64,000 nt of DNA, from contig JAOTON010001363.1 in the NCBI GenBank assembly GCA_034440635.1, positions 62,001-126,000 of the forward strand, read 5' to 3'. Below are positions 1 through 12,480 of the stretch, one piece after another (position 1 is the first letter of the stretch; the number at the start of each line of letters is the position of its first letter). The notes below the pieces were generated by a model. It was given only the letters and a program-made list of their open reading frames with translations, had not been told where the DNA came from and made no database searches. A program made the position numbers and the translations under genes. Origin of the DNA: Lepas anatifera (Eukaryota > Arthropoda > Thecostraca > Lepadidae).

Positions 1-332
1 AGAGGTCATGCCTCGTACCTGACCTTAGGTCATCGATATCATAAATACCGGAACATATTTTAGAGAACTCGGTGGGGCCATTATGTGATATGAGTTTCAA
101 TCGGATAAGTTCACCCTGCTCCGGCTTATGCTATCTTAAACTTTTTTTGAGGTTGGGTCACTTGAACTGTACTGGTGACCTGATCTGACATGACCTAGCC
201 TTAAAATTTTCACAGAAGTTGTAAAAATGATGAGGGAAAAGGTATACCACGTACGGCGGCGCTACGCGCCGCCGTTTTTCTGCTATTTCCCACAAACCCG
301 ACGGGGGCGGGTCCCGTCAATGCGCGTGTTAA
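1..332 (+). mobile_element. TTAA element family A, copy 1 (3' part)
   Basis: The window opens inside a copy of a short inverted-repeat element seen whole at 52373-53221. The body matches that copy and the one at 6417-7264: a run of AGGTCA/TGACCT words, a small hairpin made of GCGGCG and CGCCGC, then a GC-rich end. It finishes with the terminal repeat CCGTCAATGCGCGTG followed by TTAA at 329-332. No coding capacity is visible, so it is non-autonomous. The 5' half lies outside the window. Confidence 0.8.
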
Positions 333-1392
333 TTTTGTATGCTTGTTTTGCACTGAAAGATGTATTGTTGCAGTTTTGACTAAATATACTTTCATGATCG
401 AAAATGGCATCGCATATGTTTTTATCCACTTACCCTGGATACCCAGTAACTATACATATATTTCTTTACGGAAGAATATTTCATGTAAAACTAGGTCACT
501 CAGACGTTGGCAGGAGAGCCACGCCTACATTTGCTATGAAAACAACATAGTTTGTCCCTCGCAGGAAAATAGTTTCACTGCTAAAGACATGAATAGGTAC
601 GGGAAGGCTCCGGGCTTAAAACTCCAACTTTATGGCCAAGATCGTGGTAAGAGCACATGGTGATGGGACTTCCAAGTCTATCTATCCAGCATTTATGAAA
701 AAGAACACTTTTTCACGATGGATTTAGGATGGAACGAAAAAAATGCCCTATCTTAGGTCAACAATATACAAATTCCGAGATACAGATTTGTAGACCCCAA
801 CGACCTCATCACACTGTGAAAGTTTGAAACTAATGAGTTGGCAGGTGTTCCTCTGGCGCGATTTTACTGAATCTAGGGGAAGAAAACAACGCAGTTGGGC
901 AGGAGGCCGAAATATGTGTTCTGTCTCTGGAAAAAAGTACAATATAATACAACACTTGGCTTGATGGACTGCAATGAGGCATTGCCAGTAATACCAGCTT
1001 TGAGCTCAAGCACTCGGGGGAAAAAGGAGCTTACGGGTCGAAAAGTTGCTCAGACAAAGCTGATGGACTAAGAAAAAAATAAACGTGCTCATTATAAACT
1101 TTTGTGCACAATGGAACAACCTACGTCGTGACAACCTACGTACGTGGAGAGCCAGCTGCCAGTTCAACAGTTTTGGACAGTCTAGTACGCATAATCTCTG
1201 CTCTGTTGGTCCATACTATTTCATTGTTGGTTATTCTACTGTTTCGTTGCAAATAGAGAATGCATGAAGGTTCCTAACCATGCACTTTTTTAAGTTAAAT
1301 TTATATAAGAACACCATCATGAAAAACATCTATTTTCTGAATAAAGAAACTGCAACTTCCTCGTTTAATAAGTTTCATAATGTTTCCAAATC
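333..1392. other. Unassigned AT-rich DNA
   Basis: I see no gene, RNA or full repeat here. The open frames are short, overlap on both strands and match no family I recognise. An AATAAA word at 1339 has no open frame leading into it. Confidence 0.5.
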
Positions 1393-2647
1393 TTAACCCT
1401 ATTTCCGGCAGGGGGGCTAATATTGCCCCCCTCAGGTTTTTCGAGAATATCTCCGAAACGGCTTGCGATAGAACTTTGAAACTTCCTGACTTTTCCTAAA
1501 ACTAGTACAGGCAGGTTTTCTGAAATTTTCAAGATTATATATTTACCAGGGGCGGAGCTATGGCTGGGTTTTTTGGGGAGGTTCTATCCACAAACCAAGT
1601 ATTATCGAATGCGATGGGTTCTTTGTAAAAGGAAGCCGTCTCTGCTGATCCTGATACCAGTTATATGGTTTTATTATATCATTTCTTATGTGAGATGATA
1701 GTGCATTCACAATTGTCACTATTTGTATTCATCAGGGGCGGTTACAGCAGTTCAAAATGGGGGGAATGTTATCAAGAAGGACTAAACGTTAGTAAGTGAG
1801 AAGACTGCTTACAGCCGTGCCAGGGCGAATACAATTGGGTATATGAAAATTCAAAATAGTTATAACCAAATTCTAGATTACCAGAGGCGTGTCCAGTCAC
1901 TACACATTTTCAAAATGCATATTCCCAGCCAGTATCACCGCCGCGACTCAATATCGTTGTATATTAAAAATGTGTTTCCAATCACCCCCACCCGCCCCCC
2001 CCACGACGAGAGTCCTTGATCCGCCTATGTCACCCCCTTTCCCAGAGCTGCCATGGGAGGGTAAAAATTATCAGAAATTAAATTTCAACTAGTCGAGGGA
2101 CTAATATACTCATGCGTACCATTCGCATATTGTTGGTATGTATTTTACCCCACTGTTTTACCTTACTGCATCCGCCCCTGATGAGTTTTTCACTTTTTTC
2201 TCATTTATTTATGTGTCAAAGATGCCAAGCAGTATATGACGGCTTCTAATCCGCGTAACAAAAACTTTTTAGGTTGTATATATTTCACCCTCATAGTCCT
2301 GGTCCTGGAACTGCCATTGAATTTCGAATTTTTGCGTAACTCGAGTATATGAAAATTTTGGGTCAATTATTTGTAAATCTGAACTAGTTTTGTGAAAATC
2401 GTACAACAGAGACAAGGGTTATGGAAAATCTAAAAAATACACAAAAATTGTATATTTTGCACGACCTTTTCCTAAAAAATAAAAATTTTGAAATTTTCTT
2501 TTTTCAAAATAAAGTTTAGCAGCAGAGGAATCTACGGCACTTTGAATTTTCAAAATCGGCCGGTTAGATTACGAGATCTTAGGGGCCGATATTGCCCCCC
2601 CTTGCCGGAAATCGGGGTAGCCGGGAGCCTGACGGAAATAGGGTTAA
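1393..2647. mobile_element. TTAA element family L (about 1.25 kb)
   Basis: TTAA at 1393-1396 is followed by CCCTATTTCCGGCAGG. The other end reads CCTGACGGAAATAGGG followed by TTAA at 2644-2647. These ends are inverted copies of each other with a single mismatch, and the next bases inward (an ATATTGCCCCCC block on each side) also correspond. The CCC start next to TTAA is typical of piggyBac-type elements. No transposase frame is present. At least one other element sits inside (1733-2180), which accounts for part of the length. Confidence 0.7.
1733..2180. mobile_element. hAT-like small element nested in family L
   Basis: The ends are CAGGGGCGG and CCGCCCCTG, the common hAT-type terminus, and the next bases inward still match partly. 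The outside bases (TCAT and ATGA) are also inverted, so I could not confirm an 8-bp target duplication. A second CAGGGGCGG at 1551 may be a lone end of a related copy. Confidence 0.45.
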
Positions 2648-2984
2648 ACTATATGCAATCATTGCTGCGCGAACACAAAAGGACGATGCCATGCATCTGT
2701 TGACGTCAGTTACGACGGACGTACAGTTAAGCTGTCGCGGCAGGTGGCGAGTTCCCGTGATTACCAGCTAACGCCAGAATAATGATGGCACGCACACCTA
2801 ATTCGGAGCACGTGCGACCATGGGGAAATCGAAGTGAAACCACCGACCTGCCATTAAGACAGAGTCCCATTACCGTAATGTTTCGGCGGCGAACGAAAGG
2901 AGCGCTGAAGCGCACAGGCGCAGAGAACTCCGCACCAGGCGAATACACTGCATAAGGCCCGTTTTAAAATGGTGTTGTGTCGAA
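2648..2984. other. Unassigned sequence
   Basis: This moderately GC-rich stretch contains no recognisable gene or repeat. A 73-codon minus-strand frame is present but has no family signature or splice signal. Confidence 0.4.
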
Positions 2985-3470
2985 AATCCTTGCTTTAATA
3001 TTCCTGACAGATTTTCCAATGTTTGATCAATTTAGAGTAATTTGAACCTCATATTTTATATATTTGACTTTATAAATGCCACACAGCTTAAATTCATTAC
3101 GAAGACCCTGATTCAGACCATCAAGGAATCCCCTCCCATCTGATTGCAACGATATTGATTGGTCTATATTTTGTGAACGTCCAACTATCGCACAGATCAC
3201 GTGATAAATGTTAACGGTGCCAACGCTATTGTAACGTCGACGTTTTGCGAGCGGCACTTTAGCGTCCAGTCTCGTGACTACGCGCGATGCTTAGGTGAAC
3301 CCAAACTGAGCCAGATTTCGTTTTGATGACATTAATTGTGGGAAAAATTTACTTTGAGCAATTCAATGAGGAAACAAAACGTGGTTTGGAGATTTCCAGA
3401 CTCATGTTGTCCATAAAAGTCCTTTCTGGAAGCCTCACAAAGTGGTCCCTTTAAAAGGCTTTTAAAGATT
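2985..3470. repeat. Dispersed repeat F, copy 1
   Basis: Much of this block lines up with 62880-63260. Shared stretches include CACGTGATAAATGTTAAC against CACGCGATAAACGTTAAC, GCGAGCGGCAC in both, and an ACGTGGTTT...TTGTCCATA block near the right end. Frames are broken differently in the two copies, so this looks like a non-coding dispersed repeat rather than a gene. Confidence 0.6.
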
Positions 3471-3659
3471 TAAATAATATCTCTGTTTTCACTACGCTGC
3501 GTAGTAAGCTTAACACCCAGTCAGCCCAGATGACGTCATACTGCCGAACCACTTCAATGAGACCCGATGAAAGCCAGCCGCTCCTCTACATTATCTCAAG
3601 ACGACTGGGCGGAAATATCAAAGTCCGCACAAGTTGATCAGTTAAACTAGAACCATCCG

Positions 3660-4558
3660 CTACTGGAGTAGACTGGAGACCTGCCGAGGCCAGAGTGTGC
3701 ACCGACTCCCAGTCAGCTCTCTCCTAATTGGGTGAGGGCCTCGTTGCTCAGGCATGCGCTCTCTCAACCTCAGTGTGGAGGCCCTTGAAAACATTAGCAC
3801 TCAGGGGACCTTACATCACCCTGCAGTGGGTGCCTGGACATGCCGGGCTACCGGGGAACGAACTGGCCGATGAGGTAGCACGGGACACGGCGAACCTGGA
3901 CCAAAGTCAGACCCAGATAGAGCTCCAATCGGCCAAAGGCTGCCTCCGCCGATACGCCCATAAAAAAATGGACTGAACACATAGCACCTACCCGCTATGC
4001 GCAAGAGTGTTGCACCAGGCGGCCTACTCAAGGAGAACGCCAGGCAGGGGCGTCGCCACCGGGGGGCCAGGGGGCCCGGCCTCCCACTTTTCGGCCAAAA
4101 ATTTCCTGATCTCAGTCAAAATGGGAGAAAACCGGACATTCGCAAAACCAGCCGCTGCAAAGGCAACGAGGAGCCCAAATTCGAACAGTATTTGGTCCTA
4201 ACGTGGAAAGTTTTTTGTCATCGTAAGTTTGAAGTTTGGCTGCCCCCCACCCACTTTTTTGCCGGTGGCGACGGTTATGCCGCCAGGGTTTCTCACGGAG
4301 GGAGAGTATTGACGTGGCGCGGCTATGCACCGGTCATTCTCCTATTCTTCGCCACTACCGAAAAAGGATTGGACTAGACCTTGAGGCTACATGCCCAGAG
4401 TGCAATGAGGGGGAGGAAACTCTACGACATATGTTGACCCTGTGCCCTGGCCCCGGCTTGTGATCTTCCTCGGGCGATTGGGGCCCCTATAACGAGGCTC
4501 CCTCCATATGAATACCCTTATTTGACGGCCGGAAAAGTCAACATCATCATCACCATCA
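3660..4558 (+). pseudogene. Non-LTR retrotransposon 3' fragment (RNase H plus zinc-knuckle-like tail)
   Basis: Around 3690 the frame reads CTDSQSALS, which contains a catalytic aspartate motif of RNase H, followed by a stop. From 3728 it continues to WVPGHAGLPGNELAD near 3830-3875, the classic C-terminal RNase H motif of I- and Jockey-type elements. After an inserted transposon (4045-4280) the frame resumes with CTGHSPILRHY and a Cys-rich segment (CPEC, then HMLTLC) typical of the tail of such proteins. A TCATCATCACCATCA run at 4542-4556 resembles the simple-repeat tail of these elements. Only the 3' end remains, with at least two stops or frameshifts, so it is a dead 5'-truncated copy. The reverse transcriptase itself is absent. 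Confidence 0.8.
4045..4280. mobile_element. Small inverted-repeat element H, copy 1, inserted in RNase H relic
   Basis: The ends contain GGCGTCGCCACCGG and CCGGTGGCGAC, inverted to each other. CGCCAGG is repeated on both sides (4038-4044 and 4281-4287), a 7-bp target duplication. Taking one duplicate and the insert away rejoins the retrotransposon frame, so the insertion point is exact. A second copy in opposite orientation lies at 45227-45458, and a related end occurs near 53800. It has no coding capacity. Confidence 0.8.
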
Positions 4559-4799
4559 GAACCATTTGAAGTTCCTGACCCTTATACTCCGTGCGTATTG
4601 TGTTATGACTTCATCCCTGCAAACCGATATCGTAACATAGAATCATTTCAACTGGTACCAGCCCTTATCGATAAGGTGCGACGCGGCATCTTTCTCCACA
4701 GTCGGCCAGAATAATTCCATGTCACTTCAGGCGGATATCAGGTTTTCGCGGCGTTATTTTCCAGGTTAAAAAACGAAATGCGCTGCGTGAAGATTTTTG

Positions 4800-5160
4800 C
4801 TTGTAATATTTTTGCGTTCCCAACCCGGGAACATTTTTATACATTTGCACTACAGCTTTTTTATAGCATTGCGTTCAGCTTGCTATTACGAGTCAATGAA
4901 TATGCATATTGACTATGCCAGGTTAAAAAGTGACCTTGAGCTGACCTGAGGTCAGGTAATTTTTGTGTCTTGACGTTGTATGGTCATATTATACATCCTT
5001 CGATTTGCTGTGACAGAGGAAGTGAATGGTGCCTAAAAATAATTCTAACTCAACTCTGTCAAACGCTAGAGCACATGAACTTTACTCAAAATCACATTTT
5101 CTTTTTCCTGTCATGACCTCAATATGGACCTGAACCAAAAAGTGACTGATATAGGTTCGT
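4800..5160. repeat. Decayed AGGTCA-rich element fragment
   Basis: This stretch holds TGACCTTGAGC, TGACCTGAGGTCAGG (about 4940-4955) and a second TGACCT near 5113, in a context like the bodies of TTAA families A and B. No terminal repeat is preserved. It is probably an old truncated member. Confidence 0.4.
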
Positions 5161-5402
5161 CATGAATTTGTATGAAGTATCTACCAGCCTTTGCGTTTTT
5201 TCGCTATCCCGCACAGGGGCCGAGTTCGAGAGGGGAGGTGTTCAAACATCCCTCACTGGGGCGAAGGTGGCTCGGAGGTCAACCGGGGCGCGGGTTAAGC
5301 TCCCGGCAAATAGGCGTACTGAAGCTGCCTATGTATCAGGGTAAGTGCCGGGTAGCGACGCTGTCCCGTGCTCAACCGGTCCTTACAGCGGCTAACGACA
5401 CT

Positions 5403-5465
5403 GGCCGATGACTTGGCCATTCTGACCGAGGACTTGGCCATTCTGGCCGACGACTTGGCCAATGT
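5403..5465 (+). repeat. 21-bp tandem repeat, three units
   Basis: Three units built around GACTTGGCCATTCT follow one another. In the open plus frame they give a 7-residue repeat (LADDLAI, LTEDLAI, LADDLAN), which would form a heptad helix. The surrounding frame (5368-5745) has no other recognisable feature and I do not call it a gene. Confidence 0.6.
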
Positions 5466-6048
5466 TTCTTTTGGTATGCGGTGCCACATGCGCGGTACCA
5501 GGTCCGGTCTTTGGGCACGCTGTGGGATTCGGCTTCATAACGAATTGCTGTTGCTTTCCTACTTATTGACCTCCCATCTTTCTGGAACGCCAAATCAAGC
5601 GTTGTCTTTGTATCCACTCTCTGAGCTGAGCGCGGGTTTGCTTCATTATGACATCATGGTCAAATCGTCTCGTGCTCTGGGCTGCGCCGGCAAGGACGGA
5701 CGAGGAAGCCATAAGAAGCCAACTGCGCGTTCAGCTCCACCATGAGTGGGGTATGAGGCCATTACGCGATTTGGTGTTCTATGTAAATATAAGTTGGACT
5801 CAAAGAGGGCAACAGCTGTTCGTTCTGAACCACAATCTTGGAGCATGTCCTGAACGAAGTCTGACATGACATCGTACATGCACTTTGCCGCTGAAGACCG
5901 TGGGAAACAAAACAGCATGGCCAAGAGGTCGGCCAATACCACCGCTGGGTAAGCAGGGCTTGTGGCCGTGCGCCGGAACCACCACCGGAACCACCGCCGG
6001 AACCTGGTGTCCCTGCGCCGCCTGGTGGACAGGTAGCTCGGCCATTAC

Positions 6049-6270
6049 CCTAACAAACGGCAGTGAAAGGCGCGCCGGCCCGCGGCGGTGGCGTCTGTCG
6101 CCCTCAGCGGCCGACGCGAAAGTGGCCGTCTGCGGAGACAGATCGGGAGCGCCCGGCGACTGCGCCGACAGCCGGCTTTCCACGGAAACGCGCGCTTGCG
6201 ATGAGCCCGATTTGAATGGGCTGGCGGTGGTGAGGCTGGTGACAGGAAATGGCCTCGGAGATGCCGTCAC
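6049..6270 (-). CDS. Candidate internal exon, Ser/Pro/Thr/Ala-rich
   Basis: On the minus strand a plausible acceptor (CTCCATCAGCGATGCAG) precedes an open segment of exactly 74 codons, followed by a donor AGG/GTAATG. Both boundaries are phase 0. The encoded segment starts VTASPRPFPVTSLTTASPF and is rich in Ser, Pro, Ala and Arg, so it would be disordered. GC content is well above the flanks. The phase fits a first exon found upstream on the same strand (13029-13067), but nothing shows that they belong together. The plus strand is also open here, which weakens the call. No family was recognised. Confidence 0.3.
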
Positions 6271-6416
6271 CTGCATCGCTGATGGAGAAACGCGCGCTCT
6301 CAGCGTGTCTCAATTACTGAGCTTTCATAAATACTCCAAGGAGATAGGTCGCGTCATACGTGCTGATTAGTAACAGCTACAACTACCTATTTCACAGGGC
6401 GAATGTTACTAACTCA

Positions 6417-7264
6417 TTAACACGCGCATTGACGGGGGTCTGAGCCACCTTCGCTTTGACGGGGGGCACCCGTCAATCCTAAAATCTTGAGAACCACGCT
6501 AGATAACGACAAACAGTGTTGGGTAGCCCATCCACTTCTCTGTAGAAAAATTTGAACCATTTTTTTGTCAGGTCACATTTAATGTCACTAGGGTCCAAGA
6601 CATGCCGTCATAGGGATAACCTATAGATGAAGGTTTTAGGTAATTTCATCTGAACAAGTGGAAATAGAGCAAATCAATTAAAACCGTTGGAATGCGCCCA
6701 GCTTGCCAAATCGAATGATATAAAATATGACCTTGCTGGGTAAAATTAGGTCAAATATGGAATTTTACCTGATTTGAGGTCAGTTCAAGGTCAAATTAGG
6801 TAAAAATACATATCACTAAAACCACAAACACGAGGGAAATCTAAAGAAGTTAAAATCAACGCTCCATCACCATCCATTACTAAGTTATTCAGTTAAAACA
6901 TTTTCCGATGTATTTCCAAAGGAGAGGTCATGGCTGGTACCTGACCTTAGGTCATTGATATAAAAAATACCGGATAATATTTTAGAAAACTCAATGGGCC
7001 CTTTATGTGATATGAGTTTTAATCGGATAAGTTCACCCTGTTCTGACTTATGCTGTCTTAATTTTTTTAGGTTAGGTCACTTGACCTGTACTGGTGACCC
7101 GACCTGAGATGACTTAACCTTAAAATTTTGATAAGAATTGTAAAAATGATCATGGAAAAGGCGTGCCAAGTACTGCGGCGCTGCACGCCGCCGTTTTTTT
7201 ACAAAAACCACTGTCTCCAAAAACCCGAGGGGCGGGTACCCGCCCCCGTCAATGCGCGTATGAA
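6417..7264 (+). mobile_element. TTAA element family A, copy 2
   Basis: TTAA (6417-6420) plus CACGCGCATTGACGGGGG starts the element. It ends with CCCCCGTCAATGCGCGT near 7259, where the final TTAA has mutated to TGAA. The body aligns along its length with 52373-53221. It contains many AGGTCA/TGACCT words, for example a TGACCTTAGGTCA everted pair near 6942, and a GCGGCG/CGCCGCC hairpin near its 3' end. No protein is encoded. Confidence 0.85.
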
Positions 7265-7484
7265 GGAGATAAAGGGTCCAATACTCTCACGCCTTCTTTT
7301 GTCGTAAAACATTATAATTCTCGTGATTTAGTTAAGTCTGAGAAACTATCAAGGTTCATATAAATTTTCTACTGTATTTAATATTTTTGCGTTTCCTACC
7401 CGCAAACATTTTGGTTCATTGCTTAGTCACATTCCTGAGACAATACACGAAGAGCTTTAGTACGATCTTCTTAGTCCTGAGTAC

Positions 7485-7563
7485 GGAAACGGACTTATAG
7501 ACTCATGTAGCCAGGCGTCTGCCCTCAGGACTCCCAGTTACATGAGTCGATAAGTCCGTTCCC
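7485..7563. repeat. Short near-perfect hairpin
   Basis: The arm 7485-7509 (GGAAACGGACTTATAGACTC and on) is the inverted copy of 7539-7563 with two mismatches over 25 bases, separated by a 29-base loop. Stem and loop size suit a small-RNA precursor or a miniature foldback element. No coding frame or second copy was found. Confidence 0.6.
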
Positions 7564-10500
7564 ACGGCAGATACACACGTGTATGTAGCGTGCTGAAGCT
7601 GCTCAGGTAGCCATGGTAACTAAGCCGCTGACCGTTCAGGGCACCGGCAGCGCATTTGCGGTGCACAGGCTGCGCTATTCTCTCCAATCCGCAGTGCTCG
7701 GCAGAGGACAAACCCTGACATGAGAGCCATTGGCCAAGACTGTCAGAGATTTGGCCCCCAGGTTAACAACAAAAGTAAGGATATTTGAATACGGCAATAA
7801 TTTGGCTTTGGATGGATGTTCTAGTTAATGTCCAGTCACTTAACGTGCATACGATTGACCTTGAAGACATTAATAAACAGCCACTTACACTGCAGTAATG
7901 AGGAGATGGGAGAGAAGGTTACCCGGCACCAGTGCACCTGGTACCCCAGGTACTCGAGTACGGCGTGTTCACGAGTAATTGCTTCGTCCTGGGGACAAAA
8001 ATGGCTCTTTCGTGGAAAATATTTGCGATTGGAAGCTTTCAGATGTATTGCCACTCGGAGACATGCATATTATATAATTTTATAGACTAAGTGAGTTGGC
8101 ACACGCTAGCGCACGTATGGACTGGACAGGTATATCATATGAAACTATCCGGGCAAACCGTTTTCCCTTAATCTCCATAAGACGAACTGTCCTACTACCT
8201 AAGTTGACTATCACCTGTTTCGGTCTCTCACATTTTGAGACCTTCATCTTGATTGGTCAATTAATCAGTTGAATTTAAGTACAACTCCCCGCAATTGAAT
8301 TCGCACACACTAGGCTCGCGGTTTTCGATAAATATTTGGCCAACTTTTGCTCCCTCGGTCATTATTAGAAACACAGCACATGCGTTTTACACTTAGCCTT
8401 CGATTTTTGACCTAAAACTGGTTGGCAGCTGACATTTTGAGCAGGGTTCGCAGAAAACGTGTTCCATGGTTCTGCCGTGACAACTGCGTTCCTTTTTGCT
8501 GATCATTTCTCAAATGTGAGGATGTACATACATCATTTGTGGTTACGCAATCGATAGCTAGGAGCAAAATCTCAAGCTAAATGTTGAATCTAAACTCTGT
8601 CAGCAATAGTTGGCTAAAAAACAAAACAGAAACACCCGAGCCTAGTAATAATTGTTGGAGTGGAATACGCAGTAACTGCCAGGGCTATACAGCGTCACCA
8701 GCTCTCAACCTGTTGGGACCGATTTGGGGGATCGGATCAGCTTATTCAGCGACTCTGCTAGAACATGAAACCGGGATCTGTGGCCCAGAAGGCTCTACAA
8801 ATGAGCCACTGGCCCCCATAGCCATGCAACGCTCCACCCTTTAAAGGCGCAGCGTTACAGTTTTAAATTTGGGGTGATCAACTTTATTTGAGGGCAAGTG
8901 TTTTAGCTTGCAGTTGCTAAGCGATCTCGCTTGCACTGCTGGCCAATCTTCGTTGAAATTGTTCGAGTAAAAGTGTGGCCCTTCTCCCGATAGACATCAG
9001 GTAGATTTGGGCCTTTTAAGAAGCAGAGAAGCCACCAAGCGCGCCCTTGATTCGGAATATCCAGACAAGATGAGCCGGCCATGATCTGTCGGCAACTGAT
9101 AGCCGTGTGTTCGTGCACCAACGATGTATGTACATACACATTCTTTACAGTGTAAATACTACACCCCAGGTGAACTGTATCAAACTGCGGCAGAAAACAA
9201 GCACATAAGTTTAGAGGTTCATCGCTGGGTGGCAGCATTAGAAGAGAAACATGCGTGACACGTTTGAAATGGATGCCATTTGAGGCAAATCTGCGACATA
9301 GAAGGCTGAAATGAATTTCCATTCGATTATACACTAGCATCCAATTTGATCATAATTACTCATAACGGCAAAAACGTGGAAGCTGATCAGCTTCGAGCAT
9401 GTCTCAGCTCAGAATGACAGTGACACGCTTAAAAATGGCTTGCTGTTTTTACTCAGTGAAATATTAACGGGTTTTTATAGAAGCTCAAAGAAAAACATCC
9501 AAACTATCTCATTACTAATCCAGGCTAAGTCTGTCTTGTAAGTTTGGTCCACGAAGAGATTGAATCTCATCTCGATTCAATGTTTATTACTGAGCAGGCG
9601 TGCAGCACCCGCGAGATCTCTCCTACATATGGATACAACTTTACATAAGAGCGACACGGCCCGGCCCGGTCCGACGGTCACGCTATTGGGCAGCTTGTAT
9701 CTCCGAAAAGGTGCAGCCTACCTTGGCCGGATCCTCACCGTGCCACAGTCTGATCAATTGAATGACTCACTGACTGAATATATCAGAGGTGGGTGGGGTG
9801 TCGGCGATGCTCGGGGCACGTGCTAAAGCAGGGGCATGTCAAATAATCGAATTGCAGTCATTTATTGCGTTATAGTTCGGTTTTGGCTCATAAAAATACG
9901 CCAAAAATTTATGTGCAGGGGACACCAATACTGTGGGTTAAGAGGAGGTGGTCAATTCAATCAAAAGTCAAACTGCTCGCGGCGCAGGTGTACGGGGAAG
10001 AGGACAGCAAATCTCACCACCACGCTATACATCAAACTAAGGACCAACCGTAATGAAATTTACAACATATATTCTGGCTGATCTAAATCTATAGCAATAT
10101 ATTATTCGTTATATCTAGGATTTTAAGTCACATTCGCACGTGTGCACCCCTTTTCGATATCTCGGAAAGTACTGGCTCGATTAGGCTGAAATTTTTTATG
10201 TATATTTGTGCCAACAAAATGACTGATCTCCACCAATCAGCGCTAGAACCATGCCTCACGCGCGCACGTGAGCACCCCTTCAATGATAAAAAAGGACTTT
10301 TGGGAGCAAATCCAGGGATGTGCCACGATATCCCAAGCAGATACAATACCATGAATTTTTCACTAAACTGTTCGGATAAATACTGGCTGCACGGTGGATA
10401 CCAAATTGCGTTGGCACGCGCATTTAGCATTATCAGAGATGGATTCTCAAAGGGTAGGGGATATTCAGCCCCCTTGCAACAGCAAGCGCATATCACTGGA

Positions 10501-11103
10501 TGTGACGTCACACCTCATAGCATATAACATGGGAAGCGCTACGGAAATTTCGAACCGTTCCAAAAATAGCTGTTGACAATTCCTCCAACTTTGGAAAGCG
10601 AAGGAGAAAGTGGGTACTAGAAGTTGCAGAGCGTGGGACAGATATTACGTATTTATACAAGAAATAATTTGAAAGGCTTCATGACAATAACCATAACGGG
10701 TGAATAGCATCACACCAATGCGGTTTCCCCACCGGCCATTAGACCTAATCTATGGGTCACACTATTGTCGCATGCTCAAAACTTCACAGTCAGGACCTTC
10801 AGTATAGTGAACTGTGACGATTGTAAATATCATAATCAAGCACACAAAAATCATAGTTGGAACGATATGACGTATACTTCATTAAAAAGCGTACTCAGAA
10901 TGTTGTTAAGATCAACTGACATGTGTATATGTAAGTCCTGACTTCGATTTAAATTTAATGACGCTGATACTGTGATTGTATTGCTTAGGACTGCTATCCA
11001 TTTTACTATTTTTTCCTATATGACAATGGCCAATGAAAAGCCCTCACCAAGCGGGATGATCAGATAAAGTGCAAATGAACAAATACATATCTTCAACTGA
11101 TAC
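7564..11103. other. Long stretch without recognised features
   Basis: About 3.5 kb of mostly AT-rich DNA. The longest open frames are 8903-9340 on the minus strand (145 codons) and a pair near 10128-10527 on both strands. None has a recognisable domain, paired splice sites or a homologue elsewhere in the window. I regard them as chance frames. Confidence 0.45.
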
Positions 11104-11192
11104 GCAATGATATTGCAATACAATGCTTTAATGATATGGCAATATAAGGCTAAAATGATATGACAATACAATGCTATAATGACATGGCAATT
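11104..11192. repeat. 24-bp imperfect tandem repeat
   Basis: About three and a half units of the form GCAATACAATGCTATAATGATATG, each differing at a few positions. No coding meaning is visible. Confidence 0.6.
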
Positions 11193-11763
11193 ATACGCAG
11201 GGTAAGGTTTAAGTGTCTTGGGGATAGCTGTGACTTTTAGATTGGAACTCTGGTTCCTAAAGGTTGCTATGGCGTCTTAGAAAACGGAGGCATAGATTGG
11301 TTTCTCCCCGAATGTGAAATTTTCTCCCCAGAAGTGTCAGTAGATGCCTGCCGGTCGTTTTCAGCCTCCGCATATACAGCCTGAAACATCTGAAATTCCC
11401 AAAACAACGCTGACCCAGGAGCTTCTTCACTGGACAAGAACGGAAACAGATTTCAATGGTTTCCACCTTTAATGTTGAGACGTTGACTGTTCGATATAAA
11501 TGCCAAATGCTTGCCCTCAATAGCTTCAATTATTCTGCCACCACTGCTAGTTGCAACTATAAAAAGAACGACACTTATACATCAATTTTTACTGGATTCT
11601 AAAGTAAATGTCTTTATAGTATGAATTTATGAAACTTTGGAAAATTCCATGGCTCTTAGGGTAAGTACACGTTGTTAAGAACTTGTAGTGATGCATACAT
11701 AACTAGCATTCCAGATATCTCTATTGCATTATTGCAGACCAAAATTGGGGACGTAGAGGTATT

Positions 11764-11935
11764 TCAAGTTACAAATAGGTATTTAACTACAGCAAAGAAA
11801 GGGGCGATGCAAATTTGGAGCCATTACAAACCCGTATTTAACTACAACTTAGAATGGTTGATGTAAACCAGGAGTTATTACAAACCCGTATTTAACTACA
11901 GCTCAGAATGGGTGATGCAAACTTGGATTTCTTCT
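11764..11935. repeat. Roughly 55-bp imperfect tandem repeat
   Basis: Three successive units share a TTACAAACCCGTATTTAACTA core followed by a GATGCAAA-like segment. A single diverged core recurs near 12443, beyond the array. It is AT-rich and non-coding. Confidence 0.55.
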
Positions 11936-12199
11936 GTTTCTGAAAGCAATATTTTCCTCAAAAATTTCCTCTCAAACTCTTCTGAACTGTTTTGGCCTTC
12001 ATGTTCCACCCCGCTCGACTCGCAACCTGCGACTTTTCGCCGAGCCACGCGCCCGTGTAAACACGGTTGCCTCGGGATTTCTGTGCCGGATACCAAAATC
12101 TGCTAATAGGCTTTTCACAAGGATCAACTCCGATTTTTTTGTTGATACCTATAGCATTTTTAGAGCTCGCGTTGTGGAGTATATAAGGGACCTAAGAGT

Positions 12200-12480
12200 G
12201 TGAGGTCACCAAGGTATATGTGCACAAAATATATGAAGAGGGAATGAGCTCAAACTATTTTAATAACTTTATTTCTACAGCACCCATTTTACTCATTTGT
12301 ATGTTTTTAGCACTAGGGTGTTTCGGACATGTTTATGTGTATGTGTTAATTTTTGGTGAGAGAGTTTTAATACCTGACTTCACCTATTAGTGGGCATCAG
12401 CCTGTTGGTGATTATGTTTAATAAACAAATAAACAAATTTATTACAAAGCCGTATTTAACTACATACATGCATATTCAAG
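12200..12480. repeat. Possible retrotransposon 3' tail
   Basis: A short AT-rich segment ends in TTTAATAAACAAATAAACAAA at about 12417-12437, which resembles the simple-repeat tail of a non-LTR element or SINE. No body could be matched. Confidence 0.25.

Noticed and set aside
8903..9340. 145-codon minus-strand frame
   Set aside because: No recognisable domain, splice sites or second copy. A frame of this length is expected by chance in 64 kb.
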